Shown here in pieces: positions 12,931 to 26,700 of a DNA stretch of 64,000 bases. The translations under genes and the position numbers were made by a program. The notes beneath the pieces were generated by a model that worked only from the letters and a program-made list of their open reading frames with translations, did no database searches and had not been told where the DNA came from. Source of the stretch: Trichoplax adhaerens (Eukaryota; Placozoa; Uniplacotomia; Trichoplacea; Trichoplacidae); the NCBI RefSeq assembly GCF_000150275.1, contig NW_002060949.1, positions 865,836 to 929,835 of the forward strand, given 5' to 3'. Numbering within the stretch: position 1 is the first letter of the stretch; each line of letters opens with the position of its first letter.

Positions 12931-15155
12931 TAATTATCTATCTTAAGTTAATTTATATATTTTCCAATTACAAAGTGGTCTCGCCAGTGTGTACAGTAGT
13001 AGCAATGCTTCTGTTAGTTAATCCTCTTTGCTTCGCCATAAATACTGTGAAATGATTATATTATCTTATTGATATAAATGGACGAAAAAGACCTTCTACA
13101 TCTAACTTTAAGTGATAGCTTATTTTTTTTGCCTCTAATTTGCTCCTATTAGATAAGATCCTAATCTATTTATTTACGTTACCGTGTCAACTTCTAAAAT
13201 ACATTTAATAAATTTCCGTGCTGAATGTAGTACTTTATCTATCAAATAAATCAATTAGTGGTGCTATAGTAGCACGATATAGCCGTCATTTGTGTATGTT
13301 AATATGGGATTTGTACACGGATTAAGAGATCTTTAAATATCGTGCATGAGAAAGCTTGTATACCATCGAAAGTATTGCTGGCGGGCTTGAAAAATAATAT
13401 TGTGTATGAATTGCGGTTTATCCGATTAAATATAAAGACTTAAAAATATTTCTCTATTCGATTATAGAGTCCTGTGGCTATATTTATGTTCGCAGGACTA
13501 TAAATTTTCGTTATAAAATATTAGTATAACAGGAAGAGAATATCAGGAGCAGGCTTGGAAGTAATCAATAAATACAGCAGTAATTTATGTATAAGGGCAT
13601 TTGCAATAGTTTCTATTTGATCTTACATTGGCAAACAAGTTACTAGTGAAATGATAGCAAAAGAGAAATAGAATAGCAAATTGCAATTTAGACAATTAGC
13701 GGTAGGATATAGCTACTTTATGGCGTTTCTAGTAAATAAGTTTAACATAAACTTGTTACTGTTAAATCTTTGATGTGATCGTTTGCTAATAATAATGGTG
13801 TAACTGCTTAAATCTTAAGAACCCTAGAATAAATCGATTTTTACAAATTATGTAATACAGTAGTCATCGCACGCATGATAACAGACAAATGACTCGATGT
13901 ACTAGATTGGACATGATAATAGTCTTAAAAAATAGTGTTAAAAACTAATAGACAACAGAATGAATGAAGTACACAAACGGACTATTCGTTTGAGTTAGTT
14001 GGGAATAGGACTCTTTTATTACAAATAATCTGTCATATGAATAGTACAGGATACAGAAATTTTAGACTGTATATCCTTATTTTAACAAGTAATATACAGG
14101 GTAAAAACTGAAACAGATAGAGGAAATGATTGCTACATTTGTAAATTATCAAATATTTCAAGCTTTGCTGACAGAACTTTACGTCAGACTTAATTGATAT
14201 AGTGCTACCAGTAAGTAATAATGTAGTGTTGCATGTCGGTACTTAGTACACAAAATGGCGGCAAAGTTACTTTGCTATAAATCAAAACATTACGTATCCA
14301 ATACATTACACAAATTACCAATACGGCATATACGTTTGTACGAGAAGGTTGTGAAGCTATAGGTTATAAATTTCGAACTTTGTATTATATACTCGTATTG
14401 ATAAATTTATGCCATTTACCGTAGAGTACGATGTTGCTGGTTATAAATAGTTTTAAAATATAATTCGAGGGACATTTAATTAACTGCCATCTAATAAATA
14501 ATCTTTCATCTGATGCAAAAGAATGTTAGAAAGCAATATTGGATGACAGACTAATTATTCGTATCAAGCGTATAACGGGTATTTTTTATATTATACAGTC
14601 TTATAAAAGCCTATATACGCGTAGATATATTTAAGCATACATATATATGTAATTGGTTATCTTATTGAATGGCATAGTTAGTATTATTTAATAAATGCCA
14701 GCATCAAGGTCTATAATCCAATATACAGTATGTACAAAGATAGCTTACTTTTAATATCGCAATAAGAAAAGGGCTTAAGCGATAGGATAACGTACGATCG
14801 ACACAATGGACTGAGTTATGCCGTTATAAACTCATTCTAAGGTGTTGTGTCGATAGCAAATACCACGGCGAGTTGACAAATAAACGTATTCATTAAACTG
14901 ATTGTTCCGGTATACTATAATTATGGAACAAATATGTATCAGATATATAGGCAAATTTGCAATAAATTTACAATAAATAAAATTAACAGGCAATTAAACA
15001 GTAAAACATTTGGTATCGAAAAGAAAGACAGAAAAACAAGTAAAATATTACGTGGGCTTCAAGCATGTTTGTATCTAATAGCGTTTTAATAACAATACTA
15101 CAACATCTTTGAATAGGTCTATTTTGAGGAGATACAAAATGATTTATCACTATGC
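12931..15155. other. Convergent intergenic region between SLC7A and MAST
   Basis: The transporter (plus) and the MAST kinase (minus) converge here, so this stretch should hold both 3' untranslated regions. AATAAA signals for the transporter occur near 13207 and 13244. I see no exon-like open frame. Confidence 0.55.
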
Positions 15156-18100
15156 TCACTGTAAGTGATGCAATTCAGTTCCATGCCAAGAACCTTTTCG
15201 ATCCAATTGTCTTCTCAATCTAGCGGGTAATGACGATTTTGGCAATTTATCGTCACTCGGAGTATTTAATTCAGGAACAGTATTATTATTCTCATCACCA
15301 GTATCACTGAGACGCTTTTCTAGCGGAATTTTCTTTTGTCCTCGCTTACTTTTTTTATCTTTCAATTCTGGAGGAGACAGCGCTCGTCGAAGAAGAGGAG
15401 AGCTGCCTGATGAGCTACCTTCCGTATGTAATAGCTTAGGCTTTGGCCATAGCATAGATAAGAATGACTTGCTTGTAGATGGAGCTGTTGGAGACTCATA
15501 ACTATGTTCAACATGAGCATCTGATCTAACAAGTGGTGATATGGGTGAGGTTGAATTCGATTTACGACGTCTGAGTCTAGGCATTAAGCCTTGAAAGGTA
15601 TGAGGGCGCAAGTGAGGGGATTGATTTGGTGAGGGTGATTGTGAATTAATTGGTGAAGAGGTTTCTGGAGGAGATGACTGCATCTGTGGAGCTTTGTGTT
15701 TCTCGCGTCTACCTCGTACTTTTTTAAACAAACTTGATTTTCTAAGGGAGCCTCTCCTCCAAAAACTGTTAGACTTCTTACTTTTAGCCGCGGTATCCTT
15801 GCTTTTAACAAATTGTAAAAATGATAATGGCCGTCTTCGATCACACTTATTTATGCATGTCTTTTCCAACTGAGTTACATTAATTGAAATGCATTTTCCA
15901 CCTTTACCAATTAAAGCTACTACTTGCGGATGTATTAGGCCTTGAATCGGCTACAGTAGTCATAAAAAAACACTTAGATTTAGATCCTTAAATAACATGA
16001 CAGAAATCATATCCTTAGCATATTCTTTACCTCGCCATTGACATGCGTAATAAGATCACCCTCTTTAAGCCCAGCTTGACTTGCTGTGCTTTTTTCATCC
16101 ACAGACTAGCAAAGAACATTATGTAATTTCATCAATTAGAGTTACAGCCATTTTTAGTAAAATTCACTCATGCATTGAACATTTTACGAAAACTTACATT
16201 TACAAGATGTTGAACGGTATACATATTTGTGTCTCCAATGTATACGCGTATTGATCTAATTGTAAATCCGAATCCGCGTGGCCCTTTGTAAAGTACAATC
16301 GGCGGAAGCGAACTAGTCGGGCTAGTGCAAGGACTACCGCGTGAACTAAGTGGGCTCGTTGGTGAATCGGTAATAAAACCTGTAATGAAAATTGTTTCAG
16401 ATAACACCATCAATTATCACAATTCTAGTAAGTCATCTATTAACCTCTGCTTTCAGTAAAAGGGTCTTCCTCACAATAATCACTTTCATTTTCAACATAG
16501 ATTTCAGGATTTTTGGGTACTTCCAGATTTTTACGTAGCTTTCTAACACTAGATTCCGATATATTAAGTTTTATTGGCTGATTGTTCTCGTTTTCAGGAG
16601 TTTCACTTAACAATAAACTAAGAAAAATAGTCAATTTTTAGTGTTATTGTAATTAATGACGAACTACAATGAAAAGCTGTATTACGATTACTGTCTACAG
16701 AGTAAGTAAAGCCTATATAAGTGTACCATAATAATACCTGATATTTTTTGGTTCTTTATCAGTATCATCATTTTTATCTTCTGGAATCTCCGATATTTCA
16801 GGTGATAAGAGAGGGCTTGTCGATCCATCATTGCTACCAGTAAGCGAATGATGCCTAGAAGTAGGATTCGAATTTTCCAAAGCATGATAGCGTCTCGAAC
16901 AGCTAGAAAAGTTGACGAATGATAAATCACTTGTATCAGAGTCATAATTTTCATCAGATTCTTCATCGCTGTGAGTACGGCAGTAACGATCAGTTCGTGC
17001 TAGAGATGATAAAAAAATTTATGATAAACATTGTAAATCGTTGCATTTACTTGACATAATATTATAAGCTGCACTAAGTATTCAAACAAGGAAAAAACAT
17101 AAGTTGAATATTAATAGGACTTACGATCAAAGTAGCTAGTATCTTCTTCGTTATCTAGCTCTGGAACAAATTCTACTTTCTGGCGTAGTAATGATGCCCA
17201 GTCAATATCTTGAAATAGCTCGTGTTCTTTGACCTCAGTAGAGTCTTGAAACAAATAAAAAGAATTTTTAAAGACACTTTCAAATAGATCAAATACAAAG
17301 CAATACCTAGATTCATTTAGTTACTATAAAAATTTTTTATAATTTTACCTGTGGTAGTACCAAGACGCGTAGCAGGATCTTGTTGCAATAATCTTGTAAT
17401 TAAATCTTTAGCATCTTCAGGGACAGCATCTTCTTCTTCGGGCCATTCAATTTCATCTCCTATTATATGTTTATATGTAATATTTTATTCGTTTTGGTAT
17501 GTTGTTTTCATAGCGGTTAAATATATCTTAATATACCATTCGAAACTTGCTCGAATAATTCTTCGACTGATTCACCATAGAAAGGTGGACATCCAACTAA
17601 AAATTCATACAGTATAATGCCCATTGACCACCAATCTGTCGGTTTACCTATGTAATATAAGATACCACTTTAGATATCATATTTGAAAATTTTTAAAACA
17701 GTTTCCATTACGATTTTAATAAAACTGTTACCGTATCCTTGGCGTAGAATTACTTCTGGTGCAATATACTCCGGTGTACCATAAATTTGTTTATCTTGAA
17801 ATATTTGGGTATCTTGCTCGATAGCGTATTCATATGCCGACGTCGTAACTAACGAGAAAAGTGATAGAAAGAAATGGAATTTAAATCATTTATGCCTTAC
17901 CATTAAAAATTTAGAATCCGCGAATAATGATTCATAATTAAGTATGATATGAGATAGATTACAAATTTCTCAACGTTTACATACGATTCATCAGGCCAAC
18001 TTTAGATAATCCAAAATCGGTCAATTTGATATGCCCCAATGACGTAATCAATAGGCTATAAGAGTATTATAGAAAAGGGTAAAATCTGTTAGCGGCTAGT

Positions 18101-21100
18101 AATGCTTTATTGTTCTTTTTTTTGTAGTAGCTAAAATAAATAATTTGATAAAGCGTGCTAAAGTCCGCTACATGTTATTTCTTTAAAAAATAAATAGTTT
18201 TTAATTATCCTACTCGTATATATATTTATAAATAATAAAATGAACTTACTTTTCAGGCTTTAAATCTCTATGCACAATTCCGTAGCTATGGATATACTCG
18301 ATACCCAAAATCGTTTCAGCAAAGTACATTCTAAAGGTTTTCATTTGAGTTAACAGAAACGGTTATTGATTAATAGTAACTGTAAAGAAGTAAAATAGCT
18401 AATAATATGGGTATTCCATACATAATAAGAAAGAGTTATACATATCTATAAGATATTTAAAAATATGGGCTAACTTTGCCATTTCAAGGGGAAGTGGTCC
18501 AATATGTTTGAGTAGTGTGGCACAATCACCGCCTTCACAATATTCCATTACCATGCATAAGTGTTTCTGTTATATAAAAATCCATATTACATGAATATAC
18601 TACCAACAATTATTGTGCCTCTGATGTATCATTGTTATTAATATTTTAAATATAAAACTGTCAACTTTAAAAGTGGGTATTTTGATAGAATACTTACTCT
18701 CGTTTGAAAGCTACACCACATACTAACAATAAAAGGGTTGTCCACAAAAGTTAGAATGTCTCGTTCATTAAAAACTTGTTTAACCTTAAAAATAATGGAA
18801 TTATGTCAAAAGGTTCTTTACATAACAAGTGAAAGGATTTAGTATTTAGATAAATGAGTATCATTTAATTAGATCAATAAATTGAACATAAACGATGCTG
18901 GTACCTGATTCCGTAGTAACATGCCTTGTTTACTTATTTTCTTCATCGCAAAACGTTGACCAGTATTTCGATGTCGTACCAGAAATACCGATCTACATAT
19001 AAAATTAATAAACCAATATAGAGAAAATAGTTTTCAGAAAACGGACTAGAAAGACAACTACAATGTATTGCAATACCGTAATAATAAGGTAATGATTCTA
19101 ACAGTAAATTGATACGTACCCATACGCTCCTCTACTAATTAGCTTAATCGGCTTAAAATCGTGTTCACTAGGGGCTTCATCTTTAAAAGGATTGTAGATC
19201 TCTCTCTGATAAAAGAAGTTGATATTGAAGCTATTAATTATAATAAAAGTGCAATAACATTATGAGCAAATATTTAATGAGCTGTTTTAATTACCTGTTT
19301 AGATTCTAAATTTTCAGCTACTAAATAACATAAAAAATAAACGCCTTAATATGATTTGCATTTACATACTATTTTAATTAGCATTTTTTGATAAAACGAT
19401 TATCGTAGCACTGCTAATAAGGTACCTCCATCGATTGTTGTCAAGCCAAGTTGGCTGATAACGTAACGAGGCACATCACTTTTAAGACTAGTTATTAAAT
19501 CTTTTTCTCGATTAGCGTCGATTGAATCATAAAACTCATTTTCGTCGAATTCCTGTAATGTAGTTTAAAGCGAAAAGTTGCTTTTAGAATTGCAAATTTT
19601 GCGCATCCATACGGTAAATACATATACTAGTACTTCATAATAATAGTAAATTATTTTAACAATACCAAGCACTCTAGTAGTCTAGCCGGTCTTGATACAA
19701 TTACTAATAGTTTTCGAATCATGTCAGTGACAGGTGTAACATCGCGATCAGTTTTACTATGCGCCTACGATAAGAGGATAGAATCAAGCAACCGATATTA
19801 ATTCTACATATTAATTGGTTATTATTACATTGTATATTACTCCATATTATCGACTAGGAAGTTTTAGATCGTATGTATGTAAATAGTACATCATTCATAC
19901 ACTGTTACCTCTTCCAATAATTTTGCCAATTTTTCAGATAATTCGAGAAAGTAGTCATGATTGACAGTACCTTCTCGGGAGGTTTTTAGCAATTCGCGTA
20001 TTAATTCGACAAGCTATATAAGCGTAATAATAAAAAATACAATATTAAATTTGAAATTATGACGGCCAGCATGACTTACTATGCAGTTGATAGTTATATC
20101 AAATGTGTAACAGTTACCAATCTTAATATTCTTGTAATTAATAAATCTTTAATGTAAGATACAATATAATCAGTCCGATCATCTAAATTACCTGATGATA
20201 TAAAAAGTTTAGTATACCGTCAGCGAGGTTATCATCTTCAGGCATTTCTTTCAGTATGATCTGTAATGAACAATAATGATAGAGTTATAAGCAAAAATTT
20301 GAAGGGATCAGTTAATTGTTAATAGATAAAATCTCTGTTTCAATTATATCTAACATAAGACAATTTCTATGATATAACTACTTTAGATGGCAACAGAAGT
20401 TAAGAATGCTATTATGTTTCTGATCCAGTACATTTAAAAACATCATAGCATGATAAATTCTTGCGACTGACCTTTAATTTTTCTTCCATTTGTTCTTTTG
20501 CCTAAAATATGAATATCATGAAGACAAATTGTCTTAAGTACTATAATACTTTGATCTAAATAGGCACATATTCAAATTCAATTATTCAACTAACTTTAGG
20601 AAATCTCTCTTTATATACTTCCATAAGTATTCTTTTATCATCTATTCTACTTCTGAAAGGGCTAGAAGATAAAAATTTGAATAATATTAATAATTGTTAA
20701 CAGAATTTGATTGATAATGCAAATCATTATCATCTAGTGCGAGAAATTCTTGGTCTAGTATAGAATCTGGAAATTAATTCTCTACATTAAATTGTAACAA
20801 TATTTCCATTACCTTAAACTTCTCGAACGATGTCTGGTAGCAGGATATTCTTCTTCACTATCCCAACTATTTACAACAAATTTTAATTAGTAAGACTCAT
20901 ATCAACTAACCTATATACTAAGGAATTTGTATCAGTTTTCAAAGCTATGATATATAACATACCCAAATTGACTGCTTAAGAAAGCCAAGTCAAATGATGT
21001 TGGTTGTGACGGTAACTAAAGCAGAAATCATTTCATTATATTATACGATGTCTGTTAACATTCAGAATCTTAGCGAAAAATATCATCAACAACAAAGCAG

Positions 21101-23706
21101 ATATTATATACTTATACATTAATAGCTCTGGCTTATTCCTTAATTGGTATACGCTTAACATACCTGATGTAGCTTGTTCTGTACTGGCTATAATTAGCAA
21201 CAAAAAATATTAAAGGTGGTCAGCTCTTAGATAAACGATTAACAGATGTTGATTTAATTTTGATGGCAAGCTACAGATTATAGCATACCGAATGAACAGG
21301 CGATCGAGCAGCATTGCTGCTATAACCGGAAGAAAATGAAGCTAAAGACCAACGACGGGATGTCCTAAGATACATTATGACGTACTTTTACATTTAGCAA
21401 TTAAAAGCTTCCGTCTTCAAAAACAAGAATAATAAGCTATTTTTACTACAATACTAACCATGACTCAGATAGTGGGCATTGGCCAGGCGTATTTCGAGGT
21501 GAAGATCGCGGACTGCTAATTGGACTAAAACCTAGTAACAGAAAATGACAGAAGATGTCACCAATGGAATTTAAAAAAATGGAAAAATTTGTAAAAGTAT
21601 CCGATTACACTATAGTAAAATTTGACTACTACATGTTCTTGATGTTAACTAATCTATAATTATATTAACATATAGCAAGGAAAAAGTTTGGTTATTTATC
21701 TATGAAATTAATTATTTGTTTGATATAGCACATGATGTACATCAATGCTAATAACATACTAACCAGACGAAGGTGATATAGATCGGGATCTTGAACGGAA
21801 TTGAGCAGTTGGCACTCCAATGACATTGGCTTTAGGTACAAATCGATTTCCTCTCCTGTCATCATCATAGGCGATAATAAATAATTAACAAAATATAAAA
21901 TAAAATATATATACACTTTTTACCCATCAAAACCAACACTGGTAATGTTATCAATATTCTTAATTCAAACTGTAAAGTAAAAGTGAAGACTATTCTTTTC
22001 GAACAGTTGTAATTGAAATTTATGATGTAGAAATAGGAAAATAAATTGAATCTCTTAAAAATTCAATACTACAACGCCATTTTCGAATATCATGCAAGAA
22101 TATTAATAAACTAGCATAGATGAAAGCATATCGTACATACGCTTATTCTTGTTGATATAGATACGAGAATACTACTGTATTATCAAGTGATAGACCACTA
22201 CTGGAGTAATATCATAATATAACGTAACAGTCTAATTCTACTTATTGAATTCCATTAATACTTATATTCAGTTATGCGAGATCCTACTACTATACATGGA
22301 TATTCGTATTATATATTAAAAACAATGGCGACAATTACTTCCATATAGCAATTCTATCTATCTATATCGTTGTTAAAAATATATCATCTAATTTCTTTTA
22401 CTTCACATACCTTGTAATTGAACGATGATGATGTAGATTGCATGTAGTAGTCTATCAACCCAAACAAGTGTATAAATAGTATTAAGACTAGAAATTTTTA
22501 CAAGACGATTTAATTCGAGTTAAATTAGCACCAAGTTTTAGAGTCTACAGTTTTCAATACTATTAAACTAATAGGATTTTCTTCCTTCTGGTGTATTTAT
22601 TGGCATGATACGTACAATAATAACAGTAAAACGATCGAAATCAATAAGAAGTTGTAATAAAAAAAACTAAATGATTTGAATGAAGGGAATTCACGGGACG
22701 AAAATGATAGCATAAATTTCCAATAGGTTATTTAGTGAATGCTCTAGTCTAGTAATTACTTTAATCTATCCTAGCTAGAATTCTTTGTTGGATAAATGAT
22801 TGTAAAAAAAATGAAGGCAGGAAGAACATTAAGAGGACTTATTATTACGTTATACAGCGTCAATAAACAGTTCGATCTGGGCGATAGATGATGATTCAAC
22901 AGTAATATTTTTTTTATTTATACAGAATTGCGATGGCAGCAGATTTTGATGTAAGCTGTATAATTTCGTGAGTGTCAACGCTTAAATTTAACTAGAACGT
23001 CAAGTTGTCTTTCTTAATCGTCGATAGCGATTTTATTATTCTTATAACAGTGTTACTAAAGCAAATTCATTAGCAAATCTTGATTTTGTCAAGGTGGGAA
23101 GAAATCAAAAAGGACAAAATAGATCAATCACTGCAGGAATTAGAATGATATTGAAAAAATCATTGTTGTTGTCTACTGAAGAGAAAATGACAATATGCTG
23201 TACGAGTAGTAATTCAACAAGAAATTGACAGATAGAGAGAAAGAAAAAGAAATAGTTTATAGGAATTGTGAATTGTCGGATATCCCGGTAAAAATGAATA
23301 GAGGCTAAAACGATTAAGAATCAAAGTCTTGAACTACTGTACGTTTAATTTATGGGAGGAAAAAGGATGATTCAACACCTGCAAGATTTTTCTATCGATA
23401 ATGATCGATCTCCTGACTGAAGTTATCGTAGAGAAGAGGACTGAATATGGAGTCGTTGTCTATTCGTATGGATTACTGTGATTATTCATGACTTACCAAT
23501 AGAGCAGGAGCTGAACGACCAAGTTTAGATTTACTTAGTACTTTAAGATTAGAGTCGTCCATTCGAAAAGAAGCGCTTTTATTTTCCAGCTGTGGCATTT
23601 CACTAAATCGTCTTGTTCTTCGCATTGACATCTTTGGATGTAGCAATCCTGGAGTTCCATCACTAGTCATCAACGAATTATCTGTAGGTCCACTGTTATT
23701 ATCCGT
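15156..23706 (-). CDS. Microtubule-associated Ser/Thr kinase (MAST family)
   Basis: Nearly thirty small exons encode a complete MAST kinase of roughly 1,150-1,200 residues. In order: a Ser/Arg-rich N-terminus (23497-23706), [13 protein letters not shown] near 21.3 kb, [15 protein letters not shown] near 21.0 kb and the helical DUF1908 region (VYKERFPK to LITSLK, 20.66-19.43 kb, including [11 protein letters not shown] at 19666-19764). The kinase domain follows (19205-17349), with GAYGS loop, AMKK lysine (18905-18992), HRDLKPEN (18250-18330), TDFGLSK (17985-18055), [10 protein letters not shown] (17732-17848) and the C-terminal extension YFDPRTDRY. The PDZ domain ([27 protein letters not shown]) spans 16198-16379, 16031-16105 and 15156-15950. 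The last exon continues into a basic Ser/Pro tail with [13 protein letters not shown]. Every junction I checked is GT-AG and in phase, including a weak GTTAGC donor at 18474. The 5' end is uncertain: the first ATG in the last upstream exon is at 23670, but the frame stays open to an acceptor at 23706, so a further upstream exon may exist. MAST kinases phosphorylate cytoskeletal and ENSA/Greatwall-like substrates and bind PTEN through the PDZ; which applies here is unknown. Confidence 0.95.
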
Positions 23707-26700
23707 CTAATAAGCATAAAGTTCAACAAGAAGGCAGGCAAGATCGTTTCGAGTTGAAGAGAGAGAGAAAAAAAATGATATGCAAAATCAATTGAAATAC
23801 AAGCTTGTTTTATTGCATCTACGTCTATCGTTCTACACTGTCTGTTTTTATTCAATAGTAAGAGACTATTGGAAAGTACAGTCTACCTTCTTATCCAACT
23901 TTTCCTTTGACTGATAGACTGTAGAACATTTCAATTTTTGCTATTAATGCTAGTAGAAATGTATATTGTAGGGGCCCGGTCGATAGGAAAATAAAAAGAA
24001 TGTCTTAATAGTTAAGGTATTGTATTCAATCAAGAGAGAAGAAAATAAGGTTTTGCACTCAAGAACTCATTAATTGGTAATGAACAACAGTGGAGGAAAA
24101 ATGCTTTTAATCATGTTTATTATCATGTGTTAACTAAACAACTCGACGCATTTACCGGTCCGATATAGACACTTTCTATCCAAGTCGCAATTAATCAGTC
24201 ATTGAGGCAGGTAAAAATTAGGAGAATAGAAATTAATATTGTAATTTTATCATCCAATTTACTAGAAAAAACAAAAAGGGAAGGAAAAAAAAAAAAGAAT
24301 TTTTTCCCTGGGATTGGATACCAATGTTCCCCCACCAATCCACTGTTGAGATTATTACGTCTAGCAACGTTGTGCTTATGATATTGATCAATAATGGAAT
24401 ATATAAACATGGTATAGAATATTCATAAATAGTTCAAATCTTTCAATGATTACTACGTCTATTACATCATGTGGATTATATTGCTGACTATTGTGTTACG
24501 AGTACAATAACGACTGGATAAGGTATATATAATGCAGACTAAAAACTGCTACCAAGACTATCCAAAAGGATGGATTACCACCATCATCAAACGCCAAGAT
24601 TAAACTGCCCCCTCCAATTTGACTGACATAATCACCCCATTACTAATCTCATTTGTTTAGTTTTTGACGATGGAAAATCGACTGAGTCTTGCTGATTCCC
24701 TACTATGTCCTACCGTCTGCTTATTCAGGATGGTCAACTTGACTATGACTACTATCCAATTCAAAGGTTACGATGATTAGATTAGGATATCGAGTGGAAA
24801 AAATCAATAGTTTGATACTCTTTATCCTGTATACTATAATTTGCGACACAAAACAAATAGAGGCTAGTAAAACACCAGTCCCTCACGATACAACTTGTCT
24901 AGGATCGAATATTAAAAAATAACAATAAATAAGTAGAAATAAAAAAAAATTTCGATCGATTATGACTAAAATAGGGATCAATGAAATGGTATAAATTGTC
25001 TTCTACCTAGATGACATTCAATTATTGAAATGGTAGGAATGCATTGGAGGGATAGGAGAAAAAAATTCAGGAAGAAGAATAAATGGCTGTCGAATTACGT
25101 TGTTGGTGGTCGTCGATATCAATCGATAATTATGAATAAAGGTCTACAAAATATTACGTCAATCAGTTATACAATTTCCAACATATTCTTTGATAAGGAA
25201 GAACAAGGAAGAATGAATCAAACTGCTTCAACAAATTGTCTCGAACTCGCCACTACTGCTCTAGAAGTGCTAAAATAATAGAAAGCAGGAAAATGGGAGG
25301 GCGAATTCTTTCAATACTTTATAAATTTATTTATTCAACTCTCTATTGATTGAAAGTGGACTCGTATACTATCGTTAGATTTCTAAAGTGTAGTCAAGAG
25401 ATAGTAACAAGGAAAAGTTCAAGAAGTTTAATCTTGTATCGGCGTTTGGACGGAAATTATTAGGTAGGGATATTTTTTTTGTCAAACCGTGATTCCAAAT
25501 GAACAGTCAATCAACATTTGAATCTCCATTTTTGAACTTGGTATGACATCTATGTCTAAAAATGAATTATTTTATTTACTTTTGTCTATTTCCTATTGTA
25601 GTTGAATAGAGCTTGCTGGAGATGAAATCATGACTAACGCAGCAGTACATGAAATAGGGAAAAAATGCGGTCGCGTCTTTTTCCTACTATGATTCAATGG
25701 GGCTTGTTGGAGATGAAATCATGACTAAAGTAGGAGTACGTAAAATATGACAAATATTTTATTTCTTTACTATTGCCATCGCTTTCATCAACTGCGTACA
25801 TGACTCACATGGCCAATTCTCAGCATGGTATTTCTCGACAGGGTAGCCTGGAATAAATTGACATCATTTCCCACTGAAAAGATGATTAATACTTCTGAAG
25901 GCGAAATACTGTAGTGCCAGTAAGGAGGACTTATCGCTTCTTACGTCTTACTTGAGAAAATGACGATAACTCAAATCCAAATTAATCATACTTGTATACC
26001 ACATTAGACTGTTCAAATGATCAGCTGGATAGTGCTATATATATGTCGATAAAAATCTCTGATAGGTCCTATAATTTAAGCCAATTTTCACTGTGTAAAG
26101 ACAATCAGTTGGATCAATACAATATTACTCTATGTAATCACGGTGAAATTGGATGAGCTATTGCTATTATTAATGATCGAAGACCGGATATTTCCATTTA
26201 CTATACAATCTCTGACAAAGACTATGAAATAGGATACAGTAGGTTATCATTTTATCATCTAATTTGTTACTTTTTCCCTTATCTCCTTTCCCAATATATT
26301 TTTAACTCCGATTGAGAACAAAAATACATGATGATATCATGATGAGATATCCGTGTATGATGGATTTTTTTTCCATTCTACGCCATATTGGACTAATAAC
26401 AACAGCGTGATGTCATTTATTTACTTACTGATATATGAGTGCATGTTGAGATATCGCTTTCTTAGGTTATTGGACAGAAGGAGTATTCTCCAAGGTAAAA
26501 CTGTTTAAAGTACAGTATAAATCAGCAGGGTTCAGGGTACAGTCGAGGTACTTTGACTTAATCGGGCTATTCCGAGAATTCTCCTTTTTATTGTTTATAT
26601 TAGTACCAACTGTGGAGATTTTCTCCTAGTCTGTGAGGTAAAATGTCAACGTCAAATCAATGTCCTGTTGAGCCAGAAGTAGATTCGTACAATAAAATAT

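Noticed and set aside
25030-25278. 82-codon frame, plus strand
   Set aside because: Lys/Arg-rich start and Asn/Ser-rich remainder match no known domain, with no splice or conservation support; left uncalled.
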